From the NCBI GenBank assembly GCA_964540925.1, contig CAZIOR010000013.1:1-15735 (forward strand): a stretch of 15,735 nucleotides of DNA, written 5' to 3'. The notes beneath the pieces were generated by a model. That model saw only the letters and a program-made list of their open reading frames with translations. It had not been told where the DNA came from and searched no databases. The translations under genes and the position numbers were made by a program. Shown here piece by piece: positions 5,591-13,094 of this stretch; the first letter of the stretch is position 1, and each line of letters starts with the position of its first letter. Source of the DNA: CAZFRF01 sp964540925 (lineage in GTDB: Bacteria; Patescibacteriota; Microgenomatia; Levybacterales; UBA12049).

Positions 5591-7982
5591 TTTTTAAAAC
5601 AACAAAAGGTTTTTTGAAAGCTATAAAGTCTTTGGTTTCATAAAAAACTACATAATTTTTATCCATTTTGTATTTGTTTATCATGTCTCTTTGTTCTTGA
5701 ATGCTTTGCTCTGAAAACCCATGATCTATTAGAAAAACAATAACATCTGCCCTATCAAGACCTAAAGGAATATTATAAATATTTTGTCTTCTAGATAAAT
5801 GTGACCCTAAATTATTTGTCGCAGCGATACTATATTTTTTTGGGATACTATTTAGGAATTTAGAAATCTCAGCTCCATTGTTCATTTGCTTTGCAAACAT
5901 ATCAGCATTAGGTTTTTTGGAGCCTGGTAGAGGTCCTATTGTGTATGCTGACCAAAGGGTTGTTAGGATTAAATAAAGCATAATATGTTCGATTCTAATA
6001 AATTTGAATTTTCCTAAAATAAATCTGACGCCAAAAATTGCAGAGACAAAAATAAATGGAGTAATTGCTGCAGTATATTGATAATAGATTTGATGTAATT
6101 GTGCGTTATTGCTTAGCAAGTCAATTAATAAATCTGGTAATGCAAAAAGTAAAAAGACAGGCGAAGCAAAGCTTAAGAAACCAACGGGTAAGAAGATTTG
6201 ATTAAGGAAAACAAGACGAGATTTTTCAAAAATTGTTCCCAAGAGTTTAACCGGATTAAGTAAAATGTTGGTTACTACTTCTCCTGTGGAGCTACCAAAA
6301 TCTGCATAATAACTTAGAGCAAAATGATCAGAACCCTTAACAGAAGGAATAATTTTGGATACTAAAAGATAGGTAGTTATTCCACCTAAGTAAAAAATAA
6401 TCATACCCAAAGAAAAATCTTTCCAGATGATTTTGCGTTTATTTTCAATAAAAGATCTAGCTGCAATAAATAAGCCAAAAATGCCTATTACTGCCCAGAG
6501 CTCTTCTTTACAAAGGCCTGCTAGAATTCCAAAAACTAAAAACAAATAATAATTCTTTTTTAAATAGTAATAAAAGGTTCCTAATAAAAAGGTTGTAGCT
6601 AGAGTTACTGCATGAAAATCATAGAGGTTAGTGTATTGCACCGCAGGCGTAAGTAGAAAAGACATTGCAAAAATTAAAGATATATTTTTATGTTTTAAAA
6701 CTTCTTTTGAGATTAAATACACAAAAAATGCTCCAAAACCTAAAATTACAGTTTGTAGTAAAAGTAACATTTTTGGCGTAGACCAAATTAGATAAAGCGG
6801 TGAAATTAAAATTAAAATAAAATCTGCATGGACGGATAATCTAGAAATTGTATTTACTCCATCAGGATCTGTTAGTTGAAAAATTCTACCATGAATTGTA
6901 TTCCATACAGTTTGATCCATGTTTCCCAAGTCAAACCTACCAGTATAAAAATTGGTGTACCTTAAAAAACTTGCGGTTGTAAAATAGGCAATATAAATTG
7001 CCACAAAAATAATTAAAACTAATTCGGTTTTGTGAGTGCCTATGTAGTCTTCAATTTTTACTAAATATTTATTTTTTATTTTAGTAACTAGAAAAGCAAG
7101 AAAAATAATTAAAAGTTCTGCAAAGATAGAGATAATTCTAGTGTAAATTGATGCAACGGCTGCAATTGCTTGAGTGGTGAAGCCTAGGAGTCCAAAGGCA
7201 ACAGTTCCCTCTCTTACGCCCAGACCCATTGGTGTAATTAAAGAGATGTAGCCTAGAAAATAGGAAAAAGTAAATAAGCTACTAACTATTAAAATTTGCC
7301 TAATATCAATATAGGTAATAGAAATTGCTGAAAAATACGATGCTAGACCGAAGATAAAAAAAGTCAAAATTCCATAACCTAAAATTTTAAAATTATTTAA
7401 AAAACTATCTTGAGGAAAAAGCAAAGATAAAAATTTATGAATTTTTTCATGTTGTTTAAATTTAAAAATAAATTTACCAGCAAAAACATAAGTTATTAAA
7501 ATTACTAAGCCAAATAAAATGGCAAGCGAGTTTAAGCTTGAATTTGTATTTAAATATAAAATATAAAACAGCGAGAAAATATAGGCAGCTCCGGCAACTA
7601 CCAAAGATTCGTGAGCAAGTAAAACAAAAATTTCTTTTTTAGATAATTCTTTGTGTTCAAAAGCAGTTGTTCTTGAAGTGAATGCCCAAATGCTTCCTGG
7701 CACATATCTTTTAAGTTCAGAAATAAGCCAAAGATAGGTGCTTTGCTTAAAATTAAAATGTCTTCCCTTCTCCCCTAAAATTAAAAGCCACAATTTACTA
7801 CGTAGTAAAAAATAAACAATGAATAAAAGTATTGAAATACTAAGATAAATAAAATTTATATTTCCAATTTGCGACAAAGTTTTTGAACCATTAATAAAAA
7901 TTAATTTAAAAATAAATAAAAGTGCGATAAATGATAAAGGCCATCCTATTAAGTATTTAATTGCTGAAAATAATTTATTCAT
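5580..7982 (-). CDS. Fusion of a flippase-like LPG synthase TM region and a DUF2079 membrane domain
   Basis: An 800-residue polytopic membrane protein built from two normally separate parts. Residues 1-300 are a multi-helix region of the LPG_synthase_TM (UPF0104/AglD-like) type, with the characteristic SELKRYVPGSIWAF (88-101) and PMGLGVREG (251-259). Residues about 320-800 match DUF2079: FDLGNMDQTVWNTIHG (350-365), a conserved HADF (385-388), QYTNLYDFHAVT (449-460), CKEE (491-494), many membrane helices, and a soluble, probably extracellular, C-terminal part from about 690 with RADVIVFLIDHG. LPG_synthase_TM proteins act with lipids or lipid-linked sugars in the membrane; DUF2079 resembles GT-C-type glycosyltransferases, so a role in surface glycan or lipid modification is a reasonable inference. 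Its ATG lies inside the permease stop region (TATGAATAA, 8-base overlap), which suggests translational coupling. The length equals the sum of both families, so this is a true fusion with no internal stop. Confidence 0.85.
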   Translation of the reverse strand: MNKLFSAIKYLIGWPLSFIALLFIFKLIFINGSKTLSQIGNINFIYLSISILLFIVYFLLRSKLWLLILGEKGRHFNFKQSTYLWLISELKRYVPGSIWAFTSRTTAFEHKELSKKEIFVLLAHESLVVAGAAYIFSLFYILYLNTNSSLNSLAILFGLVILITYVFAGKFIFKFKQHEKIHKFLSLLFPQDSFLNNFKILGYGILTFFIFGLASYFSAISITYIDIRQILIVSSLFTFSYFLGYISLITPMGLGVREGTVAFGLLGFTTQAIAAVASIYTRIISIFAELLIIFLAFLVTKIKNKYLVKIEDYIGTHKTELVLIIFVAIYIAYFTTASFLRYTNFYTGRFDLGNMDQTVWNTIHGRIFQLTDPDGVNTISRLSVHADFILILISPLYLIWSTPKMLLLLQTVILGFGAFFVYLISKEVLKHKNISLIFAMSFLLTPAVQYTNLYDFHAVTLATTFLLGTFYYYLKKNYYLFLVFGILAGLCKEELWAVIGIFGLFIAARSFIENKRKIIWKDFSLGMIIFYLGGITTYLLVSKIIPSVKGSDHFALSYYADFGSSTGEVVTNILLNPVKLLGTIFEKSRLVFLNQIFLPVGFLSFASPVFLLFALPDLLIDLLSNNAQLHQIYYQYTAAITPFIFVSAIFGVRFILGKFKFIRIEHIMLYLILTTLWSAYTIGPLPGSKKPNADMFAKQMNNGAEISKFLNSIPKKYSIAATNNLGSHLSRRQNIYNIPLGLDRADVIVFLIDHGFSEQSIQEQRDMINKYKMDKNYVVFYETKDFIAFKKPFVVLKTKM

Positions 7983-9168
7983 ATCTTAAGGCATCAATTG
8001 GATTTAGCTTAGAAGCTCTGATTGCCGGCGCCATTCCGAATACTACACCAATTAATACTGAAAAGCCAAATGCCAAGAATATTGACAGTGGTGTAACTTG
8101 GGATACTAGGAATAAGGATAGAATGTATGAGGAAATAAGTCCAATTACAATACCTATTACTCCTCCAAATAAAGAAATAATAATTGCTTCAAGTAAAAAC
8201 TGAGTTAAGATATCAATACGCCTTGCTCCTAAGGCTTTTCTAAGTCCAATTTCTTTAGTTCTTTCTGTAACTGAAACAAGCATGATATTGGCAACGCCTA
8301 TTCCGCCTACTAATAGAGAAATTGCAGCAATTCCACCTAATGCTAGAGACAAGATATTAGTAATATTATTTACGAGTTCAAGAGATGATTCAGCTGCCTG
8401 AAGAGTAAAATCGTCTTCGCTTAGCCTTTTAAGAAGAGTTTTTTTAGATAAATTTAAAACAAACTTTACTTTATGATCATCTATAACCGAAATGTATGCG
8501 GAATTAATATTATTGATTCCAAATTGGTTTTGCGTTGCTTGAATTGGAACCACGGCAATATTATCTTGGTCTAGTCCAAAGACAGAACCTCTTTTAGCTA
8601 AAACCCCAATTACTGTATAAACATTGTTGCCAACAAAAATCTTTTTACCGATTGGATTTTCTGTTTTAAATAAATTGTCGACAACAGTTTGTCCTAAGAC
8701 TGCCACTCTGGCACCAGATTTCTCCTGACTTAGAGAAAAGAAAGTTCCCTTTACTAGTTTTACATTTTTATCAGTCTTAGGATAAAAAGATGTTGTACCA
8801 AAAATACTTGTTCCTTTATTCTCTTTGTTTCTATATCGGGTGTTAGCGGGTTGAGAAATAACTGGAGCAACGTTAGCAAGACCTCTTAATTTAATGGCAA
8901 GCGTGTCAGCGTCTGAGATTAAGAGTTTGTTGGTCACTACCCCTCCTGGAGTTCTGGCTCCACCAATTCTTCCTGGAATAAGATAAATATTATTTGCTCC
9001 AAAACCATTGATCTGATCAGTTATGTATTTTTGTAGACCTGTACCAATTGAAACTAATAAAATAATGGCAAATACTCCAATAATAATTCCCAGAGTTGTT
9101 AAGAAGCTTCTTAACTTATTTGAAGAAATTGCATTAAAAGATATTTTCAAAAGTTCAGAATATTGCAT
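7975..9168 (-). CDS. MacB-type ABC transporter permease (FtsX-like)
   Basis: A 397-residue permease of the MacB/YknZ type. One transmembrane helix near the N-terminus (about 24-44, after SSNKLRSFLTTLGIIIG) is followed by a large extracytoplasmic MacB_PCD-like domain (about 46-265), then three C-terminal helices (about 273-296, 325-350, 361-383). TERTKEIGLRKALGA (301-315) is the cytoplasmic coupling segment typical of FtsX-like permeases, and the ending PAIRASKLNPIDALRYE is also family-typical. It lacks a fused ATPase, which is supplied by the gene one base upstream (TAA-T-ATG). Such permeases do mechanotransmission rather than classical channel transport and export peptides, lipids or antibiotics. 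Substrate unknown. There is no Shine-Dalgarno before the ATG, so translation probably depends on the upstream gene. Confidence 0.93.
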   Translation of the reverse strand: MQYSELLKISFNAISSNKLRSFLTTLGIIIGVFAIILLVSIGTGLQKYITDQINGFGANNIYLIPGRIGGARTPGGVVTNKLLISDADTLAIKLRGLANVAPVISQPANTRYRNKENKGTSIFGTTSFYPKTDKNVKLVKGTFFSLSQEKSGARVAVLGQTVVDNLFKTENPIGKKIFVGNNVYTVIGVLAKRGSVFGLDQDNIAVVPIQATQNQFGINNINSAYISVIDDHKVKFVLNLSKKTLLKRLSEDDFTLQAAESSLELVNNITNILSLALGGIAAISLLVGGIGVANIMLVSVTERTKEIGLRKALGARRIDILTQFLLEAIIISLFGGVIGIVIGLISSYILSLFLVSQVTPLSIFLAFGFSVLIGVVFGMAPAIRASKLNPIDALRYE

Positions 9169-9169
9169 A

Positions 9170-9850
9170 TTAATTTTTTATTAAGCCATCTTCTAATTGA
9201 ATTATTTTTTTGGCTTTTTTGGCTATATCAAATTCGTGGGTTATTAAAACAACAGTTTTGCCTTCATCGTTTAATTCCTTGAGAATTTTCATGACTTCAT
9301 TACCTGAATTAGTATCTAAATTGCCTGTTGGTTCATCGGCTAGGATTAATTCAGGATTATTCATTAATGCTCTGGCGATTGCTACTCTTTGTTGCTGTCC
9401 TCCAGATAATTGGTTTGGTTTGCTATTCATCTTCTCTCCTAAGCCAATACGAGTTAAAAGATTTTTGGCTCTTTGCGTTCTTTCTTCTTCGCTAATTCCA
9501 GCATAAATTGCAGGTAAAATTACGTTCTCAAGAGTAGTTGCTCTCGGTAAAAGATTGAAAGATTGAAAAACAAAACCTAATTCTTTATTGCGAGTTAAAG
9601 CTTGGTTGTCTTCACTCATGCGACTAACGTCAATGTCATTTAAAATATATTCTCCTTTTGTCGGGATATCTAAGAGGCCAAGGATATTCATGAGAGTTGA
9701 TTTGCCGCTACCTGACCTGCCTGTAATTGCAACAAACTCGCCTTTATTTATTGTTAAAGTAATTCCTTTTAGTACATTAGTAACAACGTCTTCAGAAACG
9801 TAATCCTTGTAAATATTAGACAGTTTTATTAATGCTGCTGAAGATTTCAT
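9170..9850 (-). CDS. ABC transporter ATPase, MacB/LolD/YknY type
   Basis: A 226-residue nucleotide-binding subunit with every expected motif: Walker A GRSGSGKST (44-52), Q-loop at Q96 in FVFQSFNLLPRAT, signature LSGGQQQR (148-155), Walker B LILADEP (168-174) and the H-loop histidine H205 (LITHE). The GRSGSGKSTLMNILGLLD and FQSFNLLP texts are typical of the MacB/LolD/FtsE-like group that pairs with FtsX-like permeases. It hydrolyses ATP in the cytoplasm to power the permease encoded next. It begins six bases after the adaptor stop and ends one base before the permease start, so all three are made from one mRNA. No clear Shine-Dalgarno is present. Confidence 0.96.
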   Translation of the reverse strand: MKSSAALIKLSNIYKDYVSEDVVTNVLKGITLTINKGEFVAITGRSGSGKSTLMNILGLLDIPTKGEYILNDIDVSRMSEDNQALTRNKELGFVFQSFNLLPRATTLENVILPAIYAGISEEERTQRAKNLLTRIGLGEKMNSKPNQLSGGQQQRVAIARALMNNPELILADEPTGNLDTNSGNEVMKILKELNDEGKTVVLITHEFDIAKKAKKIIQLEDGLIKN

Positions 9851-9856
9851 GAATAA

Positions 9857-10903
9857 TTATTTAACCTGGGTTGGGTCTAGGACTACTTCGTCATTTAAGT
9901 TAAGACCTTCTTTAATTTCGCTTTCTGTATCACTTTGTAGACCAGGTTTAACTGTGGTTTTAACATATTTACCATTCTTTTTAACATATACAGTCTTATC
10001 ATCTAAAAAGCTGGATAAAGGAATAGTCAATACATTTTTTACTTCTTTAACAATAATTTCGGCATTGCCACTCATGCCAACTCGATATTTAAATTCAGAA
10101 TTATCTGCATTTAAATTGGCTTTTACTGTGTAGGCATTGCCTCCAGTTGAGGTTGTATGAGTGACAAAATCAATTGAATTAACATGGAGCTTAATATTTT
10201 CATCTGGGTAAGTATCTAAGTTAAGATCAACCAATTCACCTTGAGAGATTTTTCCAATATCTGCTTCATCAACATCCATAGCAAAATCTAATCCATTAGG
10301 ATCAGTGACTGTAAAGACAGTTGTAGAATTAACATTAACTCCTGGTGTATCAGCATCAACTCTAGTAATTACTCCTTCGAGTGGTGCATAAAGGCAGGAA
10401 TTATTTAAATCATGTTGTACTTTTAAGATTTGATCATAGGCTTTGTTTTGCGCTGCATCAATTGCAGTTCTTTCAACTTTTTCTGCATTCGATTCAGTAT
10501 CGTTATTATGATCATCGTAATATTGTTGAGAAGCAGCCTTAGCAGCTGTAAAATCTTGTTGAGCCTGTCTATAACTTGCTTGAAGTTTTTGTTCATCGAT
10601 ACAAGCAATAACTTGACCTTTTTTAACAATATCGCCTACTTTAACGTAGATTGCAGAAAGTGTTTCAAGGCTTTGAAAAGTTAAATTAGCTGAATTTTGT
10701 GCCTCAATTTTTCCAGTAATAGAAACAGTTTGTTGAAGATCTTTGGCTGTTACTTTTTGAGTTGCGATTTGAACTTTATTTTTTGGCCAGAAGACTACTA
10801 TGACTAGAATTAGGATAAAAATGAAAAATAAACTTAATTTTTTGTGGTTTCTAATAGTAGTAAAAATCTTTTTTATTAAGTTTAAGCTAAGTAATTTTGC
10901 CAT
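9857..10903 (-). CDS. Membrane-fusion (HlyD/MacA/YknX-like) adaptor protein
   Basis: A 348-residue adaptor of the RND/HlyD type and first gene of the exporter operon. A basic N-terminus is followed by one membrane helix (about 22-39). The lipoyl-like halves are VKVGDIVKKGQVIACID (87-103) and LYAPLEGVITRVDADTPG (171-188), separated by a short helical hairpin (about 105-168). After these come a beta-barrel part (about 205-280) with FKYRVGMSGNAEI (271-283) and a membrane-proximal domain ending in KEGLNLNDEVVLDP. The anchored N-terminus fits a cell without outer membrane, as with Bacillus YknX, where the adaptor assists the pump instead of docking to TolC. No TolC homologue is in the window. The 62 bases upstream hold no convincing promoter, so transcription may come from there weakly or from the 156-residue gene upstream. 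Confidence 0.92.
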   Translation of the reverse strand: MAKLLSLNLIKKIFTTIRNHKKLSLFFIFILILVIVVFWPKNKVQIATQKVTAKDLQQTVSITGKIEAQNSANLTFQSLETLSAIYVKVGDIVKKGQVIACIDEQKLQASYRQAQQDFTAAKAASQQYYDDHNNDTESNAEKVERTAIDAAQNKAYDQILKVQHDLNNSCLYAPLEGVITRVDADTPGVNVNSTTVFTVTDPNGLDFAMDVDEADIGKISQGELVDLNLDTYPDENIKLHVNSIDFVTHTTSTGGNAYTVKANLNADNSEFKYRVGMSGNAEIIVKEVKNVLTIPLSSFLDDKTVYVKKNGKYVKTTVKPGLQSDTESEIKEGLNLNDEVVLDPTQVK

Positions 10904-10965
10904 GACAATAAATACAGATAATCTTAGCTTAGCTGAAATGAGGTATTTAAATCAAGAGAAAAAAA

Positions 10966-11436
10966 TTAATGATCTAAAGCTCTTGGTTTAGAAGATAAAA
11001 TGTGATGAACTGCGTCTTCGTGAACATGCTCATGAGGAAAAACTCTTAATGCTCTTTTAACCATAGGATCTTCTGTAGAGCCCATTCTTAAGGCAACAGC
11101 AAGTTCTAGAGCTAAATTTTTTCTTCCGCGTACTTCAGTTAATCTTTCGAATGAGTTGTCTCCTAGTAAATAAAAATCATGATTACCGTCTGTAATATGC
11201 TCAGCGTCAACAACCATTACAACATCTCCACCATTTTGAACGTGAACATTTCTTACTTGAGTGTGAATATCAATAGTTTCCATCGGGTCTCCGCCTCTTA
11301 TTGTGGCTGTAACGTCATCTCCTAGATCAACTTGAATTTCTCTTGGATGTCTTTTTCCCACAAAAATTCCACGCTTTTCTAGATAAGCATTTATTCTTTT
11401 TTCTGTTGCTGGTCTTGGTCTATTAAACTCTTTCAT
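10966..11436 (-). CDS. Orphan soluble protein of 156 residues
   Basis: I do not recognise this protein. Residues 4-25 (FNRPRPATEKRINAYLEKRGIF) are basic and helical. Residues about 33-100 look like beta strands with an acidic pattern (IQVDLGDDVTATIRGGD, VVMVVDAEHITDGNHDFYLLGD). A helix with NLALELAVALRMG (107-119) and a histidine-rich end HEHVHEDAVHHIL (135-147) follow. The frame is open up to an ATG at 11478, which would add 14 residues, but an extended -10 promoter at 11450-11458 lies inside that extension, so the ATG at 11434-11436 (MKEFNRP) is the better start. The His cluster could bind a metal, but this is only a possibility. It lies between tRNA-Lys and the exporter operon on the same strand. 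Confidence 0.65.
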   Translation of the reverse strand: MKEFNRPRPATEKRINAYLEKRGIFVGKRHPREIQVDLGDDVTATIRGGDPMETIDIHTQVRNVHVQNGGDVVMVVDAEHITDGNHDFYLLGDNSFERLTEVRGRKNLALELAVALRMGSTEDPMVKRALRVFPHEHVHEDAVHHILSSKPRALDH

Positions 11437-11449
11437 AATAGGATATGTA

Positions 11450-11478
11450 ATAATAGCACATATGAAGCTAAAATACAA
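11450..11478 (-). promoter_or_regulatory. Promoter of the 156-residue orphan gene
   Basis: On the minus strand: TTGTAT, 17 bases, then TATTAT, with a TGC extension just before the -10. The predicted transcription start near 11443 leaves a leader of about 7 bases before the ATG at 11436. Confidence 0.55.
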
Positions 11479-11545
11479 TATTATAGGTTACTTAATTTAT
11501 TAAAGAAGATAAACTTCTGATTGATAAGTAGATATTTTGCGTTTG

Positions 11546-11619
11546 TGAGCCGCCTGAGGGTCGAACTCAGAACCTATTCCTTAAGAGGGAATTGCTCTAG
11601 CCAGTTGAGCTAGCGGCCC
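11546..11619 (-). tRNA. tRNA-Lys (anticodon CTT)
   Basis: The minus strand folds into a complete 74-base cloverleaf: acceptor GGGCCGC with GCGGCTC (one G-U pair), D arm GCTC/GAGC with a 9-base loop, anticodon stem ATTCC/GGAAT around CTCTTAA (anticodon CTT), variable loop AGGTT, T arm CTGAG/CTCAG with loop TTCGACC, discriminator A. CCA is not encoded. Confidence 0.96.
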
Positions 11620-11625
11620 TTTTGG

Positions 11626-11654
11626 TTTATATTGCCCGTTAAGTATACTATAAT
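11626..11654 (+). promoter_or_regulatory. Promoter of tRNA-Arg
   Basis: TTTATA, 17 bases, then consensus TATAAT at 11649-11654. The predicted start is near 11661, giving a leader of about 17 bases before the tRNA. It is interlocked with the tRNA-Lys promoter on the other strand. Confidence 0.55.
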
Positions 11655-11670
11655 ACAGCTAGATAGACAA
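11642..11670 (-). promoter_or_regulatory. Promoter of tRNA-Lys
   Basis: On the minus strand: TTGTCT, 17 bases, TATACT. The predicted start is near 11635, giving a 5' leader of about 16 bases. It overlaps the divergent tRNA-Arg promoter; the two -10 boxes are one base apart. Confidence 0.5.
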
Positions 11671-11677
11671 TTATTTC

Positions 11678-11752
11678 GCGCCTGTAGCTCAGTGGATTTA
11701 GAGCATCTCGCTTCGGACGAGAGGGTCGGGGGTTCAAGTCCCTCCAGGCGTA
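11678..11752 (+). tRNA. tRNA-Arg (anticodon TCG)
   Basis: A complete 75-base cloverleaf: acceptor GCGCCTG with CAGGCGT (terminal G-U), D arm GCTC/GAGC with a 10-base loop, anticodon stem TCTCG/CGAGA around CTTCGGA (anticodon TCG), variable loop GGGTC, T arm GGGGG/CCCTC with loop TTCAAGT, discriminator A. CCA is not encoded. Confidence 0.96.
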
Positions 11753-11763
11753 CATTTTCCTAC

Positions 11764-11794
11764 TTGAACAACAGTATTATTTATAGGTTATAAT
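11764..11794 (+). promoter_or_regulatory. Promoter of the MFS transporter gene
   Basis: TTGAAC, 19 bases, then consensus TATAAT at 11789-11794, exactly 6 bases before the ATG at 11801. The predicted first transcribed base is the A of the start codon. The promoter begins only 11 bases after the end of tRNA-Arg. Confidence 0.6.
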
Positions 11795-11800
11795 TATAAA

Positions 11801-13057
11801 ATGCTCGCGAAACTAAGACATCCTTTGTTTGTTATTATCTTTACAGTCTTCGTAGACTTACTGGGTTTTGGTATTTTAATACCAGTTATACCACAGCTCT
11901 TGGCTAATCCAGATTCACCATTTTTTTTACTACCAGGTAATTTAAATCTTTCTCAAGGTTATATTTTATTAGGCTTTTTAACTGCAGTCTTTCCTATTGG
12001 CCAATTCTTAGCTACTCCAATTTTAGGAGAATTATCAGATAAATTTGGTAGAAAAAATATTTTAGCTTTATCTCTAGCTGGGACTTGTATTTCATATCTA
12101 ATCTTTGCTTTAGGGATAATGACTAAAAATATTCCTTTATTATTTCTTTCAAGATTTTTTGATGGCTTAACTGGAGGTAATATTTCAGTCGCCCAAGCAT
12201 CAATTGCTGATATAACAACTCCCCAAAATAGAGCAAAGAATTTCGGTTTAATGGGGGCTGCTTTTGGAATTGGTTTTATAATTGGTCCTTTCTTGGGAGG
12301 AAAATTGTCAGATCCAAATGTTGTTTCTTGGTTTAATGCAATGACACCTTTTCTTTTCGCAGCAGTGTTAAGCCTTATAAATATATTTTCAGTTTTACTC
12401 TTCTTCCCTGAAACTCTAAAGGAAAGAAGACACGATCTAGAAATTAAATGGACAAGATCAATAATGAATATTGTTCATGCTTACAATTTAGAAAAATTAA
12501 GAGTCTTATTCTTAACTAATTTTCTATTTCAAGCTGGTTTTTCTTTCTTTGTAACCTTTTTTAGTGTTTATTTAATTCATAAATTTGGTTTTACCCAAGG
12601 TGGTATTGGTGATTTCTTTGCGTACGTTGGTCTTTGGGTAGCATTTACTCAAGTTGTCTTAACCAGAGCAATTGGCAAAAGATTTAATGACGTAACAATA
12701 CTAAGAGTAACTTTTTTAGGAAGTGCAATTATTACTTTAATGTTCTTACTTCCAACTCAAGGCTGGCAGTTTTTATTCATAATTCCCTTCTTTGCAGCAT
12801 TTAATGGTTTAAATCAGGCAAATTCTTCTGCTTTGGTTAGTAAGTCTGTTGATTGGTCAGTTCAAGGTGAAATTTTAGGAGTAAATGCTAGCGTTCAGGC
12901 CCTAGCCCAAGCTATTCCTCCGATTTTATCTGGTTTTATAGCCGCAGATTTATCACCTGAAGCTCCAATTGTAGTAGCAGGTGTAGTAGTTTTAGTAGCT
13001 GCTTTAGTTTTTCTTTTCTTCTTCAAGCCTCAAAAAGAGCCCGTTGTAGTAAAATAA
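11801..13057 (+). CDS. Major facilitator superfamily transporter, TetA-like (DHA1 group)
   Basis: A 418-residue MFS protein with the expected 12-helix pattern. It carries DLLGFGILIPVIP in helix 1 (19-31), loop 2-3 motif A as GELSDKFGRK (76-85), SRFFDGLTGGNISVAQASIADIT (117-139) and the antiporter motif C-like GLMGAAFGIGFIIGPFLGG (149-167). This combination is that of the TetA/Bmr drug:proton antiporter branch. The specific substrate cannot be told, and a tetracycline-resistance label would go beyond the evidence. Length matches the family and both halves look complete. It follows tRNA-Arg and has its own promoter placed for a leaderless mRNA. The next gene is 37 bases downstream with a separate promoter. 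Confidence 0.92.
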   Translation: MLAKLRHPLFVIIFTVFVDLLGFGILIPVIPQLLANPDSPFFLLPGNLNLSQGYILLGFLTAVFPIGQFLATPILGELSDKFGRKNILALSLAGTCISYLIFALGIMTKNIPLLFLSRFFDGLTGGNISVAQASIADITTPQNRAKNFGLMGAAFGIGFIIGPFLGGKLSDPNVVSWFNAMTPFLFAAVLSLINIFSVLLFFPETLKERRHDLEIKWTRSIMNIVHAYNLEKLRVLFLTNFLFQAGFSFFVTFFSVYLIHKFGFTQGGIGDFFAYVGLWVAFTQVVLTRAIGKRFNDVTILRVTFLGSAIITLMFLLPTQGWQFLFIIPFFAAFNGLNQANSSALVSKSVDWSVQGEILGVNASVQALAQAIPPILSGFIAADLSPEAPIVVAGVVVLVAALVFLFFFKPQKEPVVVK

Positions 13058-13059
13058 AA

Positions 13060-13088
13060 TTGACTAATTATATACTATAAGATATAAT
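13060..13088 (+). promoter_or_regulatory. Promoter of the 286-residue orphan gene
   Basis: TTGACT, exactly 17 bases, then consensus TATAAT, ending 6 bases before the ATG at 13095. The predicted first transcribed base is the A of the start codon, so the message is leaderless. The promoter starts two bases after the MFS stop codon. Confidence 0.72.
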
Positions 13089-13094
13089 ACTTAG

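Noticed and set aside
9210..10133. Plus-strand open frames opposite the ATPase and adaptor genes
   Set aside because: They are antisense to well-conserved ABC and adaptor motifs and have no promoter or start context.
10904..10965. Promoter for the exporter operon (TAAGAT or TATTTA before 10903)
   Set aside because: Neither has a matching -35 at a suitable distance, and the TTAGC direct repeat there is too short to interpret.
11437..11478. Longer N-terminus of the 156-residue protein starting at 11478
   Set aside because: The extension (MYFSFICAIITYPI) covers an extended -10 promoter and reads like translated promoter DNA.
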